Source: Pseudomonas salomonii (GTDB taxonomy: Bacteria; Pseudomonadota; Gammaproteobacteria; Pseudomonadales; Pseudomonadaceae). From it: a DNA stretch of 64,000 nt. The translations under genes were made by a program, and so were the position numbers. This document shows positions 16,817 through 24,880 of this stretch, in pieces. Location: positions 400,602-464,601 of the forward strand of contig NZ_FNOX01000005.1 in NCBI RefSeq assembly GCF_900107155.1, written 5' to 3'. The notes under the pieces are model-generated. The model did no database searches and was not told where the DNA came from. It saw nothing but the letters and a program-made list of their open reading frames with translations. How positions within the stretch are numbered: position 1 is the first letter of the stretch; every line of letters starts with the position of its first letter.

Positions 16817-18095
16817 TGGTCACCTCCCCATTGGCGTTGATGCGCCAGGGCTGGATGGCGTTGTTGTGGTAAAACGAAAAGTCCCCGCGCACGGCTTTCA
16901 GTTGTTCCAGGCTGGGTTGCACGTAGCCGGTCTCGTCAATGGCGCGGCTCATGATGAGCATTGCTTTGCCCTGCCATTCGAAGGGCGCACGAAACACCGT
17001 CAGGCATTTGTTCAGCACCGGCGCCTGCAGCGTGGCCGCATACCAGTTGTTCCCACCGTCGACGGACACGTCCACGCGGGTGATTGTGCCGTTGCCGCTC
17101 CAGGCGATTCCGCGTAGTTCATGCAGGCCTTTGCGGGTGAGTGTCTGGGTGCCGGACGGGGCAGTGATGATTGACTTGCACTCCATCACGAAGGAGAACT
17201 TCCTGGCCCGCCCATCCGGCATCAAGTCGGTGTATTTGGCCGTTTCCTCACGGCTGTACGCCGGGGCGTCGGTGACATGCAGGCGGCGCAGCCACTTGAT
17301 GTGGGTATTGCCTTCGTAACCCGGCACGATAAGACGCAGGGGGTAGCCTTGTTCGGGGCGCAGCCTTTCGCCGTTTTGGCTATAGGCCACCAGCACATCA
17401 TCCAGGCATTTTTCGAGCGGCAGGCTGCGGTTCATGGCGGCGCCATCGGCGCCCTCTGCCACAATCCATTTCGCCTCAGGCTTGAGGCCAGCCGCCTGCA
17501 ACAGGGCTTTCAACGGCACACCGGTCCATTCGGCGCAGCTGACCAGGCCCGCAACTTCAGCGGCGGTTTTGCCCCAGGGCGGCAGGAATGAAGGGTTGCC
17601 CGAGCATTCGATGAAGTGGATGCGTGAGACGGCAGGGAACTGGCGTAGCTCATCCAGGGTGAACAGCAGGGCAGTGTCGGTCAGCCCATGAATCACCAGG
17701 AAGTGCCTGGCCGGGTCAATCGCTGGCACACCGGCGTGGTGGCGTTCAAAAAACAGCCCGTTGGGCGTGATGATGCCGTCCAGTTCCTGCAAAGGCGAAG
17801 TACTGTAGGCCGACATGCGCTCGGTAAGCCCAGGGTAGAGAGTGCGCACCGTCTGCGTCTCAAAGCTGGACGGTTTACCGTAGGGCACACCGGTGGGGCC
17901 GCCCAAGTTTTTGGTCCAGGCCGGCACTTCCAGTTGTTCATCTGCAAAAGCGGTGGGTTGTGCCGCGCGTGCCAGCGGGCCAAACGCCGCACCGATTGCC
18001 GCGCTGCCAACCAGCAGGCCGGTTTTGCCGAGAAAGTCCCGGCGGGCCAAAGGGGCGGTGATTGCAGGTTTATCGTCTGTTGAGTCGTCCTTCAT
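16803..18095 (-). CDS. Periplasmic molybdopterin oxidoreductase, SoxC/sulfite dehydrogenase-like
   Basis: This 430-residue enzyme of the sulfite-oxidase family has a twin-arginine signal (ARRDFLGKTGLLVGSAAIGA, R18-R19). The Mo-ligating cysteine is expected at C164 in HFIECSGNPSF. Downstream are SCAEWTGVPL, GYPLRLIVPGYEGNTHIKWLRRL, and the C-terminal immunoglobulin-like dimerization domain (ITRVDVSVDGGNNW). It probably oxidizes sulfite or sulfane sulfur and passes electrons to the cytochrome encoded downstream. The start at 18095 is chosen for AGGAG upstream; a reading from 18113 is less good. SoxC versus SorA cannot be settled by eye. Confidence 0.88.
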   Translation of the reverse strand: MKDDSTDDKPAITAPLARRDFLGKTGLLVGSAAIGAAFGPLARAAQPTAFADEQLEVPAWTKNLGGPTGVPYGKPSSFETQTVRTLYPGLTERMSAYSTSPLQELDGIITPNGLFFERHHAGVPAIDPARHFLVIHGLTDTALLFTLDELRQFPAVSRIHFIECSGNPSFLPPWGKTAAEVAGLVSCAEWTGVPLKALLQAAGLKPEAKWIVAEGADGAAMNRSLPLEKCLDDVLVAYSQNGERLRPEQGYPLRLIVPGYEGNTHIKWLRRLHVTDAPAYSREETAKYTDLMPDGRARKFSFVMECKSIITAPSGTQTLTRKGLHELRGIAWSGNGTITRVDVSVDGGNNWYAATLQAPVLNKCLTVFRAPFEWQGKAMLIMSRAIDETGYVQPSLEQLKAVRGDFSFYHNNAIQPWRINANGEVTNGRA

Positions 18096-18294
18096 TCCGG
18101 CTCTCCTGAGCAAAAATTGTGGCGACTCACCAGCGGTAAACGCTGCACCAATGGTTTTAATGTAGTCGGTTTTTAATCGCAGGCTTGGAAATGGGCGTAA
18201 CCCAGCGGCAAATTAATTTTCAAGCGAATGACTTTTTTCTCCTCCGCAAAGGTCCACATCCTTCAGGAACCCTTGAACCCAGGAGAATGACCCC

Positions 18295-19215
18295 ATGACC
18301 ACCCCCAAAGCACTGTTGATCCTGCACGGCAAGCAAGCCCTCAATGAGGACGTGCGCGCTGCCGTGCAGGCCCGGCGCGAGCAGGGTTGGGAGCTGGCGG
18401 TGCGGGTGACGTGGGAGGGCGGCGATGCCCAGCGCCTGGTCAATGAAGCCTTGGCCGACGGCTATACCCACTTGATCGCCGGTGGTGGTGACGGCACCTT
18501 GCGCGACGTGGCCGAGGCCATGGCCCTGGCCAAGACCGACGCCAGCCTGGTGTTGATGCCGCTGGGCACCGCCAATGACTTCGCCCGCGCCGCCGGTGTG
18601 CCGCTGGAGCCTCAAGGCGCGCTGGCGCTGCTGGATGTGCCGCCCAGGGCCATCGACCTCGGCCAGGCCGGTGGGCAGATGTTCCTCAATATGGCCACCG
18701 GCGGCTTTGGCAGCCAGGTCACCGCCAATACGTCGGAAGACCTGAAAAAAGTGTTGGGCGGCGCCGCGTATCTGTTCACCGGACTGTCGCGTTTCAGCGA
18801 GTTGAAGGCGGCGTATGGCGAGCTGGAAGGGCCGGGCTTTCACTGGAAGGGCGATTTGCTTGCGCTGGGTATCGGCAACGGCCGCCAGGCGGGCGGTGGG
18901 CATGTGCTGTGCCCCGGCGCGCTGGCCGATGATGGCTTGCTTGATATCAGTATTTTGCCGGCGCCCCAGGAAGTGGTCGGCACGCTGATGACCCTGATGA
19001 GTGACGGCTGGGGCCTGGACAATATGTTTGTGCGTGCGCGTCTGCCCTGGGTCGAGATCAAGGTGGCCGAAGGGCTGTATATCAACCTTGATGGCGAGCC
19101 ATTGAAAGGCGATGACCTGCGTTTTTCCGCGCTGCCCAAGGCCCTGCGCGTGCATTTGCCGCTGGGTTCGCCGTTAGTCGTCCAGGCTGATGATCTGCTC
19201 GCGAACGGCGAATAA
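18295..19215 (+). CDS. yegS: Lipid kinase YegS-like (DAGK catalytic domain)
   Basis: A 306-residue soluble kinase of the diacylglycerol-kinase catalytic family. The nucleotide-binding motif is GGGDGTLRDVAEAM (about residues 63-76), followed by LMPLGTANDFARA. The C-terminal beta-sandwich includes LALGIGNGRQAGGG and LDGEPLKG. The family phosphorylates lipids such as phosphatidylglycerol in E. coli; the substrate here is unknown. The last 42 bases overlap the 3' end of the convergent response-regulator gene. Confidence 0.92.
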   Translation: MTTPKALLILHGKQALNEDVRAAVQARREQGWELAVRVTWEGGDAQRLVNEALADGYTHLIAGGGDGTLRDVAEAMALAKTDASLVLMPLGTANDFARAAGVPLEPQGALALLDVPPRAIDLGQAGGQMFLNMATGGFGSQVTANTSEDLKKVLGGAAYLFTGLSRFSELKAAYGELEGPGFHWKGDLLALGIGNGRQAGGGHVLCPGALADDGLLDISILPAPQEVVGTLMTLMSDGWGLDNMFVRARLPWVEIKVAEGLYINLDGEPLKGDDLRFSALPKALRVHLPLGSPLVVQADDLLANGE

Positions 19216-19833
19216 CACCAGGCCCGCCACGTCGAAGATCTGCAGGCGTTTCATGATCTGCGAGCGGTGCGCTTCCACCGTTTTGATGCTCAAGCCCAGG
19301 CCCTGGGCGATTTCCCGCGTGGACTTGCCGCGCACGATCAAACGCAGGATCTCCAGCTGGCGCGCCGTGAGGTTGTGGCTGTCGGCGGCGGGGGAGATCG
19401 GCCCCTGGCTGCGGATCAGCGCCTGGTTGATCACCGTGTGGGCAATCGCCGGGCTCAGGTAGCGCTCGTTGTTACGCAAGGCCAGCAGGGCGTGTTCCAG
19501 CTCGCTGGCGGTGGTGTCCTTGAGCAGGTAGCCATGGGCGCCGGCCTCCAGCGCGCGCATGATCAGCTCCGGGTCGGTGTGCATCGACAGGATCAGCACC
19601 TTGCTTTTGGGGTACGCCGCCTTGAGTTGCTGTAGCGCGTCGAGGCCGCCGGTGTATTTCATCGACAGGTCGAGCAGCACGATATCCGGCTGCAGGGCGC
19701 TGAATGTCTCCAGCAATTGCGCGCCATCGCTGGCCTCGCCGATCACGCTGTAGCCTGGGATGTCCTGGATCAGCGCGCGTACGCCGGCCCGGATCAGTGC
19801 GTGGTCATCCACCAGGAGTAAGTTGCAAGTCAC
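19174..19833 (-). CDS. NarL/FixJ-type response regulator
   Basis: The protein has 219 residues. The receiver domain has VDDHALIRAG, the phospho-acceptor D55 (IVLLDLSMKYTGG) and the switch residues LSMHTD and LKD. A LuxR-type helix-turn-helix occupies the C-terminus (LTARQLEILRLIVRGKSTREIAQGLGLSIKTVEAHRSQIMKRL). Its start overlaps the end of the kinase gene upstream by four bases, so the two form a two-component system. The signal and targets are not visible. The gene overlaps yegS tail to tail by 42 bp. Confidence 0.95.
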   Translation of the reverse strand: MTCNLLLVDDHALIRAGVRALIQDIPGYSVIGEASDGAQLLETFSALQPDIVLLDLSMKYTGGLDALQQLKAAYPKSKVLILSMHTDPELIMRALEAGAHGYLLKDTTASELEHALLALRNNERYLSPAIAHTVINQALIRSQGPISPAADSHNLTARQLEILRLIVRGKSTREIAQGLGLSIKTVEAHRSQIMKRLQIFDVAGLVLFAVREQIISLDD

Positions 19834-20723
19834 TCGAGAACCTTAGGGGAATTGGCCCGTTCGAGGGCGCGGGGCGCCCAGGGGAAAAGCGCTTCGATGC
19901 GCGTGCCTTTGCCTGGCTGGCTGCTGACAGACAACGCACCGCCCAGTTGGCCGATGCGCTCGCTCATACCGGCCATGCCCCGTTGGCCTTCCAGGCTGGG
20001 GTTGAGCGCCGGTGAAAAGCCCAGGCCATCATCGCAGATCATCAGCGACAGGCCTTCGGGCAGGCGTTGCAGGCGTACCAGCAGATTCTGCGCCTGGGCA
20101 TGGCGCAACATATTGGTCACCGCTTCCTGGGTGATGCGAAAGGCTGCCACGGCCATTTCTTCCGGGATGCCGGTCAGGCGCTGCTGGCATTCCAGGCTCC
20201 AGTGCACCGAGGTGTTTTCCAGGGTCTTGAGCAAGTGCGCGCGCAGGCTTGCCTCAAGGCCCAGGCTGGCCAACTGGCGGGGGTTGAGGATGGCGGACAC
20301 GTCGCGCACTTTGGCCAGGGTTTCGTTCAAGGTATTGCATAACACCGTGCATTGGCTTTGCAGGTCGTCGGGCAGGCGGCGCTTGAGCCATTCGCTTTGC
20401 AGTTTGGCGGCGGTCAGCAGTTGGCCGATATCGTCATGCAATTCGCGGCTGAGGCGGTGGCGCTCGTTTTCCTGGACCTGCAGCAGACGGTCGGCCAGTT
20501 CCTGCGGCTGGAACTTGATCGACTTGCGCGAGCGCCACTGCTGCAGCCCCACCACCACCAGGGTGGCCAGGTTGAGCAGCAGTATCAGCAAGGGCAGCGG
20601 CGCGGCGCGGGTGTAGGCCCACAGGCTGACCAACAGCGAGCAAAGGCACAGGGCGAGGACCAGGCGGCGGGCATTGCTGCGGGACAGGGACCATGCGACG
20701 AGTGACTTTAGGCTGGCGTACAT
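19830..20723 (-). CDS. Membrane sensor histidine kinase, HisKA_3 type
   Basis: A 297-residue kinase with two membrane segments (about 20-38 and 42-60) and almost no periplasmic loop, so the stimulus is probably sensed in the membrane or the cytoplasm. The phospho-acceptor is H96 (LSRELHDDIGQLL). The ATPase domain has ITQEAVTNMLRHAQA (N box) and CDDGLGF. The C-terminus overlaps the regulator start by four bases. A GTG at 20738 would add five residues; neither start has a clear ribosome site. Confidence 0.93.
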   Translation of the reverse strand: MYASLKSLVAWSLSRSNARRLVLALCLCSLLVSLWAYTRAAPLPLLILLLNLATLVVVGLQQWRSRKSIKFQPQELADRLLQVQENERHRLSRELHDDIGQLLTAAKLQSEWLKRRLPDDLQSQCTVLCNTLNETLAKVRDVSAILNPRQLASLGLEASLRAHLLKTLENTSVHWSLECQQRLTGIPEEMAVAAFRITQEAVTNMLRHAQAQNLLVRLQRLPEGLSLMICDDGLGFSPALNPSLEGQRGMAGMSERIGQLGGALSVSSQPGKGTRIEALFPWAPRALERANSPKVLE

Positions 20724-21101
20724 AGCGGATGGAGCCACTGAAGGTTCGCTGCGGGAAGACCGGTCATGGCGGCTGACAGGGCTCTGTGTGGAATGCGGTG
20801 CTGGAACGTTTTTTTATACATGATGAAGTTGAGTCACTTCGAGCGGGGCATAGTACCACCACTATTACCGTTGGTCGCCTGGCGCCTTACCCGGTGCGGT
20901 TTAATCTGCGCCAAACGCCGAGGAACCTGACTCTGTAGTTAAAAGAGTCAGCCGTTTACCCAGGGTAATTATATTAATTGGGTTTGTTTGTATCGATAGT
21001 GCGGTGATGGCTAATTGATATATAGCCCGCGCATCATTGTCGACCGCTTAATGTACGGTCGTTTTTACATAACTCGACGATCAAATACGACCTGCCGGCA
21101 C
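20724..21101. other. AT-richer gap with an inverted repeat at 20928-20950
   Basis: No gene is supported in these 378 bases. TGACTCT (20928-20934) and AGAGTCA (20944-20950) form a 7-bp perfect inverted repeat with a 9-nt loop and no T run. It could be an operator for the two-component operon starting at 20723. The stretch 20950-21080 is clearly AT-richer than its surroundings. Confidence 0.4.
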
Positions 21102-21551
21102 TCAGGACGCGTGATGTACGCGCTGTTGTGGTTTATGCGTGAAGTCTTTCTGTGGGATCTGCAAGGTGACGGTCGCGATCAGTGTGGTTTGTTCGCTGTC
21201 GTCCAGCGTCAGTTCGCCCGTACGGATGTCGATCAGTTCCAGTTGCCAGGCCAGTAACGTCAGGCAGTCATGCAGGGCATTCAGCGCCTGGTCATGCAGC
21301 TCCATGGGGCTGGCGGCGTTGGCGATCAGGCATTGGATATGTCGGGAAAACTCGCTGATTGCCTGCAGGGCCAGGCCTTCGGCCTTTTCCGCCAGCTTGG
21401 CCAGGCTGGTTTTTATGCAGTCGACGGCATCGCTGTCATTGCGAATCAGATGTAAATGGTGCAAGCACTCTTCTGACTTGGCCAACAGCTTTTCGGCTTC
21501 GAGCAGAAACTCGGGAAGTGCAGTTTGCCATTCGTTTGCGCTATTCATCAT
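21102..21551 (-). CDS. Small helical protein with a His-less Hpt-like domain
   Basis: The protein has 149 residues and starts MMNSANEWQTALPEFLLEAEKLLAKSEECLHHL. The segment FLLEAEKLL...HLHLIRNDSDAVDCIKTSLAKLAEKAEGLALQAISEFSRHIQCLI follows the helix pattern of CheA-type P1/Hpt domains. The usual phospho-His motif (HTLKGSAG) is replaced by LAKLAEKAEG, so it should not accept phosphate. The start at 21551 has GGAGA five bases upstream. It lies divergent from cheV. I infer a pseudo-Hpt partner of chemotaxis or receiver proteins; the family is not one I recognise with certainty. Confidence 0.65.
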   Translation of the reverse strand: MMNSANEWQTALPEFLLEAEKLLAKSEECLHHLHLIRNDSDAVDCIKTSLAKLAEKAEGLALQAISEFSRHIQCLIANAASPMELHDQALNALHDCLTLLAWQLELIDIRTGELTLDDSEQTTLIATVTLQIPQKDFTHKPQQRVHHAS

Positions 21552-21970
21552 ACAAGTCTCCGCAACATAAGGTCGGGTGATGAGATGCCGCACTGGGTGA
21601 ATGGCGTAAAACTACCGCTGAAATGTGACTGAGATCTGTAGCCTGCTTCTGAAATTCCAGTAGGACCGTTACTTGAATGATCAGAGTATCCGTGGAAGGC
21701 CCTGGTCATTCGGGTCATTTGCACAACTTTGGTTGCCGCCACGTATAAGTCTGGAAGACCCGTGGGCCGAGGGCTTGGTATGGCAAACAAAAGCCTGACT
21801 CCATTCATGCAATGAGAATGGCGTCACATTAATGGCTATTAGATATCGCGAATATCAGGTCGGGCCTGATTGTGCATAGGGGAATCCCTTACGCAGCGGA
21901 ACCCTGCGCCGATTTGAAGGTCGCGCAAGGTCGCTGTACTGCCGGCTGGAGAGCAGATTGCAGTAAACCA

Positions 21971-21989
21971 TGATGTCAGTGTGACATCA
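21971..21989. promoter_or_regulatory. Perfect palindrome upstream of cheV
   Basis: TGATGTCA-GTG-TGACATCA is an exact 8-bp inverted repeat lying 28 bases before the sigma-28 -35 element of cheV. It has operator geometry, but the binding protein is unknown. The rest of the gap 21552-22086 shows no gene. Confidence 0.55.
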
Positions 21990-22016
21990 ATGAATTTACA
22001 TGGCATTTTACCAGGG

Positions 22017-22043
22017 TCAAGGTCTGGCGCTTGCCGCCGATAA
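22017..22043 (+). promoter_or_regulatory. FliA (sigma-28) promoter of cheV
   Basis: TCAAGGTC, 11 bases, then GCCGATAA fits the sigma-28 consensus (TAAAGTTT-N11-GCCGATAA). The -10 element is a perfect match and the spacing exact. It ends 43 bases before the cheV ATG. Confidence 0.85.
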
Positions 22044-22086
22044 CAAGCCTTAAGTGAGCTGCACAATCCCACATCAGGAGCTTTTA

Positions 22087-23022
22087 ATGGCCGGCATTCT
22101 CGACACGGTAGATCAACGCACGCAATTGGTGGGTGAGAATCGCCTGGAGATCCTCATGTTTCGCCTGGCCGGGCGGCAACTGTTTGCGATTAACGTGTTC
22201 AAGGTTCAGGAAGTCCTGCAACTGCCCAAGTTGACCCTGATGCCCCAGCGTCACCCGTTTGTATGCGGCGTGGTCAACCTGCGTGGCCAGACCCTGCCGG
22301 TGATCGACCTGTCCCAGGCCATCGGCATGCGCCCGCTGGTGCCGGGGCCGAACAGCACAATTATCGTCACCGAGTACAACCGCTCGGTGCAGGCCTTCCT
22401 GGTGGGCGGTGTGGATCGCATCGTCAACATGAACTGGGAAGCCATCCTGCCGCCACCGGCCAGCGCCGGGCGCCAGCATTACCTCACGGCCATCAGCAAG
22501 GTCGATGACCAGTTGGTGGAAATCATCGACGTGGAAAAAGTCCTCGCCGAAATCGTGCCGTATAACGCCAAAGTCTCGCGTGAAAAACTTGAAGACCCGG
22601 TGCTGGAACGTGCCCGTGGCCGCGAAGTGCTGCTGGTGGACGACTCCAATGTGGCCCTCTCGCAACTGCGCGACACCCTGGGGCAACTCGGCGTGAAGAT
22701 GCACATTGCCAGCGACGGCCTCAAGGCCCTGAACATGCTCAAGGCCTGGGCCGACAGCGGCCAGGTCATGACCGACAAGTTGCTGATGATCTTCACCGAC
22801 GCCGAAATGCCCGAGATGGATGGCTACCGCCTGACCACCGAAATCCGCAACGACCCGCGCCTGCGTGGCCTTTACGTGGTGCTGCACACCTCGCTGTCGG
22901 GCAGCTTCAACGACTCGATGGTCAAGAAGGTCGGCTGCGACAACTTCCTGTCCAAATTCCAGCCCGACAAGCTGGTGGATGTGGTGCGCCAGCGCTTGAT
23001 GTTGGACGAAGTGCCCGCCTGA
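22087..23022 (+). CDS. cheV: Chemotaxis coupling protein CheV (CheW-receiver fusion)
   Basis: CheV (311 residues) couples receptors to CheA and adapts the response through its own receiver. The CheW domain spans about 15-160 (LEILMFRLAGRQLFAINVFKVQEVL, VVNLRGQTLPVIDL). The receiver spans about 178-305 with VDDSNVALSQL and phospho-acceptor D238 (IFTDAEMPEMDGY). The ATG at 22087 follows AGGAG. It stands alone, about 7 kb from the che operon, behind its own sigma-28 promoter. Confidence 0.96.
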   Translation: MAGILDTVDQRTQLVGENRLEILMFRLAGRQLFAINVFKVQEVLQLPKLTLMPQRHPFVCGVVNLRGQTLPVIDLSQAIGMRPLVPGPNSTIIVTEYNRSVQAFLVGGVDRIVNMNWEAILPPPASAGRQHYLTAISKVDDQLVEIIDVEKVLAEIVPYNAKVSREKLEDPVLERARGREVLLVDDSNVALSQLRDTLGQLGVKMHIASDGLKALNMLKAWADSGQVMTDKLLMIFTDAEMPEMDGYRLTTEIRNDPRLRGLYVVLHTSLSGSFNDSMVKKVGCDNFLSKFQPDKLVDVVRQRLMLDEVPA

Positions 23023-23060
23023 CTTTAGGATGACACTTTGTTTCCCAGGAATGCAGGCCC

Positions 23061-23867
23061 ATGCTTCGTCTCAGCGCGCTGTACCGTTACCCCTTGAAGT
23101 CCGGCAAGGCCGAACCCTTGCAGCACGTCGGCCTGGATAAACTCGGGCTGGACGGGGATCGACGCTGGATGCTGGTGGACGAAGCCAGCGGCCGATTCCT
23201 CACCCAGCGGGCAGTGGCGAAGATGAGCCAGTTGTCGGCGTTGTGGAACAGCGCCGGTGGCCTGACCTTGAATTCACCCGGCTTTGCCGCGCTGGACGTG
23301 GCGCTGCCGGGCAGCGATGCCGAGTTGCGCGGCGTCACTATCTGGCGCGACACCCTGCGCGTGCCGGATGCCGGCGATGCGGCGGCGGCCTGGGTCAGTG
23401 ACTTTATCGGCAAGCCCACACGGTTGGTGCAGGTGCCGCTGGCACGCGCACGTACCACTGAAGCGGGTTATGGCAAGGACGACGATCAGGTCGGTTTTGC
23501 CGATGGTTTCCCGCTGCTGCTGATCGGCCAGGCCTCGTTGGACGACTTGTCCCAGCGCATCGGCCGCCCGATGGAGATGTTGCGTTTCCGTCCCAATCTA
23601 GTGATTGAAGGCAGCGAGGCCTTCGCCGAAGACGGTTGGAAACGCCTGCGTATCGGCGATGTGGAGTTTCGCGTGGTCAAGTCGTGCTCGCGCTGCATCC
23701 TCACCACCATCGACCCGGCCAGCGGCGAGCGCAACGACGACCGCGAACCGCTGGCGACTCTCAAGACCTACCGTGAGCGGGACGGTAACGTCCTGTTCGG
23801 CCAGAACCTGGTTAACGATGGCAGCGGTGAACTAGCCGTCGGCATGCCCGTGACGATCCTGGAATAA
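23061..23867 (+). CDS. MOSC-domain protein, YcbX-like
   Basis: A 268-residue protein with an N-terminal MOSC beta-barrel domain (LSALYRYPLKSGKAEPLQHVGLDKLGLDGDRRWMLVDE) and the C-terminal MOSC domain. The latter holds the conserved cysteine segment VVKSCSRCILTTIDP. MOSC proteins bind molybdenum-cofactor sulfur; YcbX reduces N-hydroxylated substrates. It lacks YcbX's C-terminal ferredoxin domain (about 100 residues shorter), so it would need a separate electron donor. A bidirectional terminator overlaps its stop codon. Confidence 0.88.
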   Translation: MLRLSALYRYPLKSGKAEPLQHVGLDKLGLDGDRRWMLVDEASGRFLTQRAVAKMSQLSALWNSAGGLTLNSPGFAALDVALPGSDAELRGVTIWRDTLRVPDAGDAAAAWVSDFIGKPTRLVQVPLARARTTEAGYGKDDDQVGFADGFPLLLIGQASLDDLSQRIGRPMEMLRFRPNLVIEGSEAFAEDGWKRLRIGDVEFRVVKSCSRCILTTIDPASGERNDDREPLATLKTYRERDGNVLFGQNLVNDGSGELAVGMPVTILE

Positions 23868-23903
23868 AAAATGCCCGTCTCCTGCGAGACGGGCATTTTT
23901 TTT
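23866..23903. terminator. Bidirectional rho-independent terminator
   Basis: AAAAAATGCCCGTCTC (23866-23881) pairs with GAGACGGGCATTTTTT (23886-23901) across a CTGC loop. There are A and T runs on both sides. It serves the MOSC gene and the convergent ppnP. Confidence 0.95.
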
Positions 23904-23915
23904 GCGCTGTAACCC

Positions 23916-24200
23916 TTAGCCGCGGTATTCGCACAGGTAAGCGGTGTCTACGGCGACCTTCAGCTGGAACTTGCTGTTGGCCGGCACATTGAACTGGCTG
24001 CCGGCGGCGAAGGTTTCCCAGTCATTGGCGTCTGGCAGCTTCACGGACAGGGCGCCGGACACCACGTGCATGATTTCACGCTGGGCGGTGCCGAATTCGT
24101 ATTCACCCGGGGCCATCACGCCGATGGTCGCAGGGCCCTCTGCGGTGCCGAAAGCGATCGACTTGACGGTGCCGTCGAAGTACTCGTTGACTTTGAACAT
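23916..24200 (-). CDS. ppnP: Pyrimidine/purine nucleoside phosphorylase PpnP
   Basis: A 94-residue single cupin-fold protein ([59 protein letters not shown]), formerly UPF0345. Family members split many nucleosides with phosphate to the base and ribose 1-phosphate. The length is normal. The start at 24200 removes 16 unsupported residues of a longer reading. It is a single gene, sharing the terminator at 23866-23903 with the MOSC gene. Confidence 0.93.
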   Translation of the reverse strand: MFKVNEYFDGTVKSIAFGTAEGPATIGVMAPGEYEFGTAQREIMHVVSGALSVKLPDANDWETFAAGSQFNVPANSKFQLKVAVDTAYLCEYRG

Positions 24201-24263
24201 GGGTGAATCCTCGGAAAAGGGTCTGTAAAGGTCGGCCAGTATGCCCAAGGCCAGGGGAGCTGC

Positions 24264-24806
24264 CTAGACCGGCAAAATCAACGGCAGCAGGCGTGCGGTA
24301 TTGCGCGCGTCTTCCAGTGCCCGATGTTGCTGGCCATGGAACTGCATCCCCGCCAATTGCAGCGCGCCGTTGAGCCCCAGGGGCTTGTCCAGCCGGCGGG
24401 CCTTGGCAAAACGCTGCTTGAGGTTCACATGCGCGGTCTGCGCGAGCGCGCTGGTCAGGCCATGGCGTTGCCATTCAAGTTCAAGCTGCGCGCGGTCGTA
24501 GTCGCCCCAGCTGGCCCAGCCTTCCAGGCGCGCTTGATGCTGGCCCAGCCAACGCTCGAACAACGGCCACACCTCGGTGATCGGCGCCGCCGCGTCGATG
24601 TTGGCCTGGGTGATATGCGTGAGTTGGCGACAGAACGGCGTCAGCAGGGGCCGGCGCAGCGGCCGCACGAAGCGCTGGAAGTGATCCAGCTCGCGGCCCT
24701 GGCGGTTCACCAGGCTGGCGCCGATCTCGATGACTTCCATCTCCGTCACGGGCCAGCCGCCTTCATCCGTTGTGGCTTCAAGGTCAATAATCAGCCAATG
24801 GGGCAT
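24264..24806 (-). CDS. DEDDh 3'-5' exonuclease (KapD/ERI-1-like)
   Basis: A 180-residue exonuclease domain. Exo I is LIIDLEATTDEGG (D8, E10). Exo II lies around WASWGDYDRAQLELE. Exo III is HRALEDARNTARLL, with the catalytic His and Asp. It covers the whole protein, with no accessory domain. Relatives degrade short RNA or the 3' ends of structured RNA; the substrate here is unknown. It is separated from ppnP by 63 bp and from atuF by 74 bp. Confidence 0.88.
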   Translation of the reverse strand: MPHWLIIDLEATTDEGGWPVTEMEVIEIGASLVNRQGRELDHFQRFVRPLRRPLLTPFCRQLTHITQANIDAAAPITEVWPLFERWLGQHQARLEGWASWGDYDRAQLELEWQRHGLTSALAQTAHVNLKQRFAKARRLDKPLGLNGALQLAGMQFHGQQHRALEDARNTARLLPLILPV

Positions 24807-24880
24807 GGTGCAGGTTCCCGTACTCGTCCTTTCCTGATGGGGATAGAGCGTAGCTGGGCCGTGTAGTTCCGCCTAGGGGG

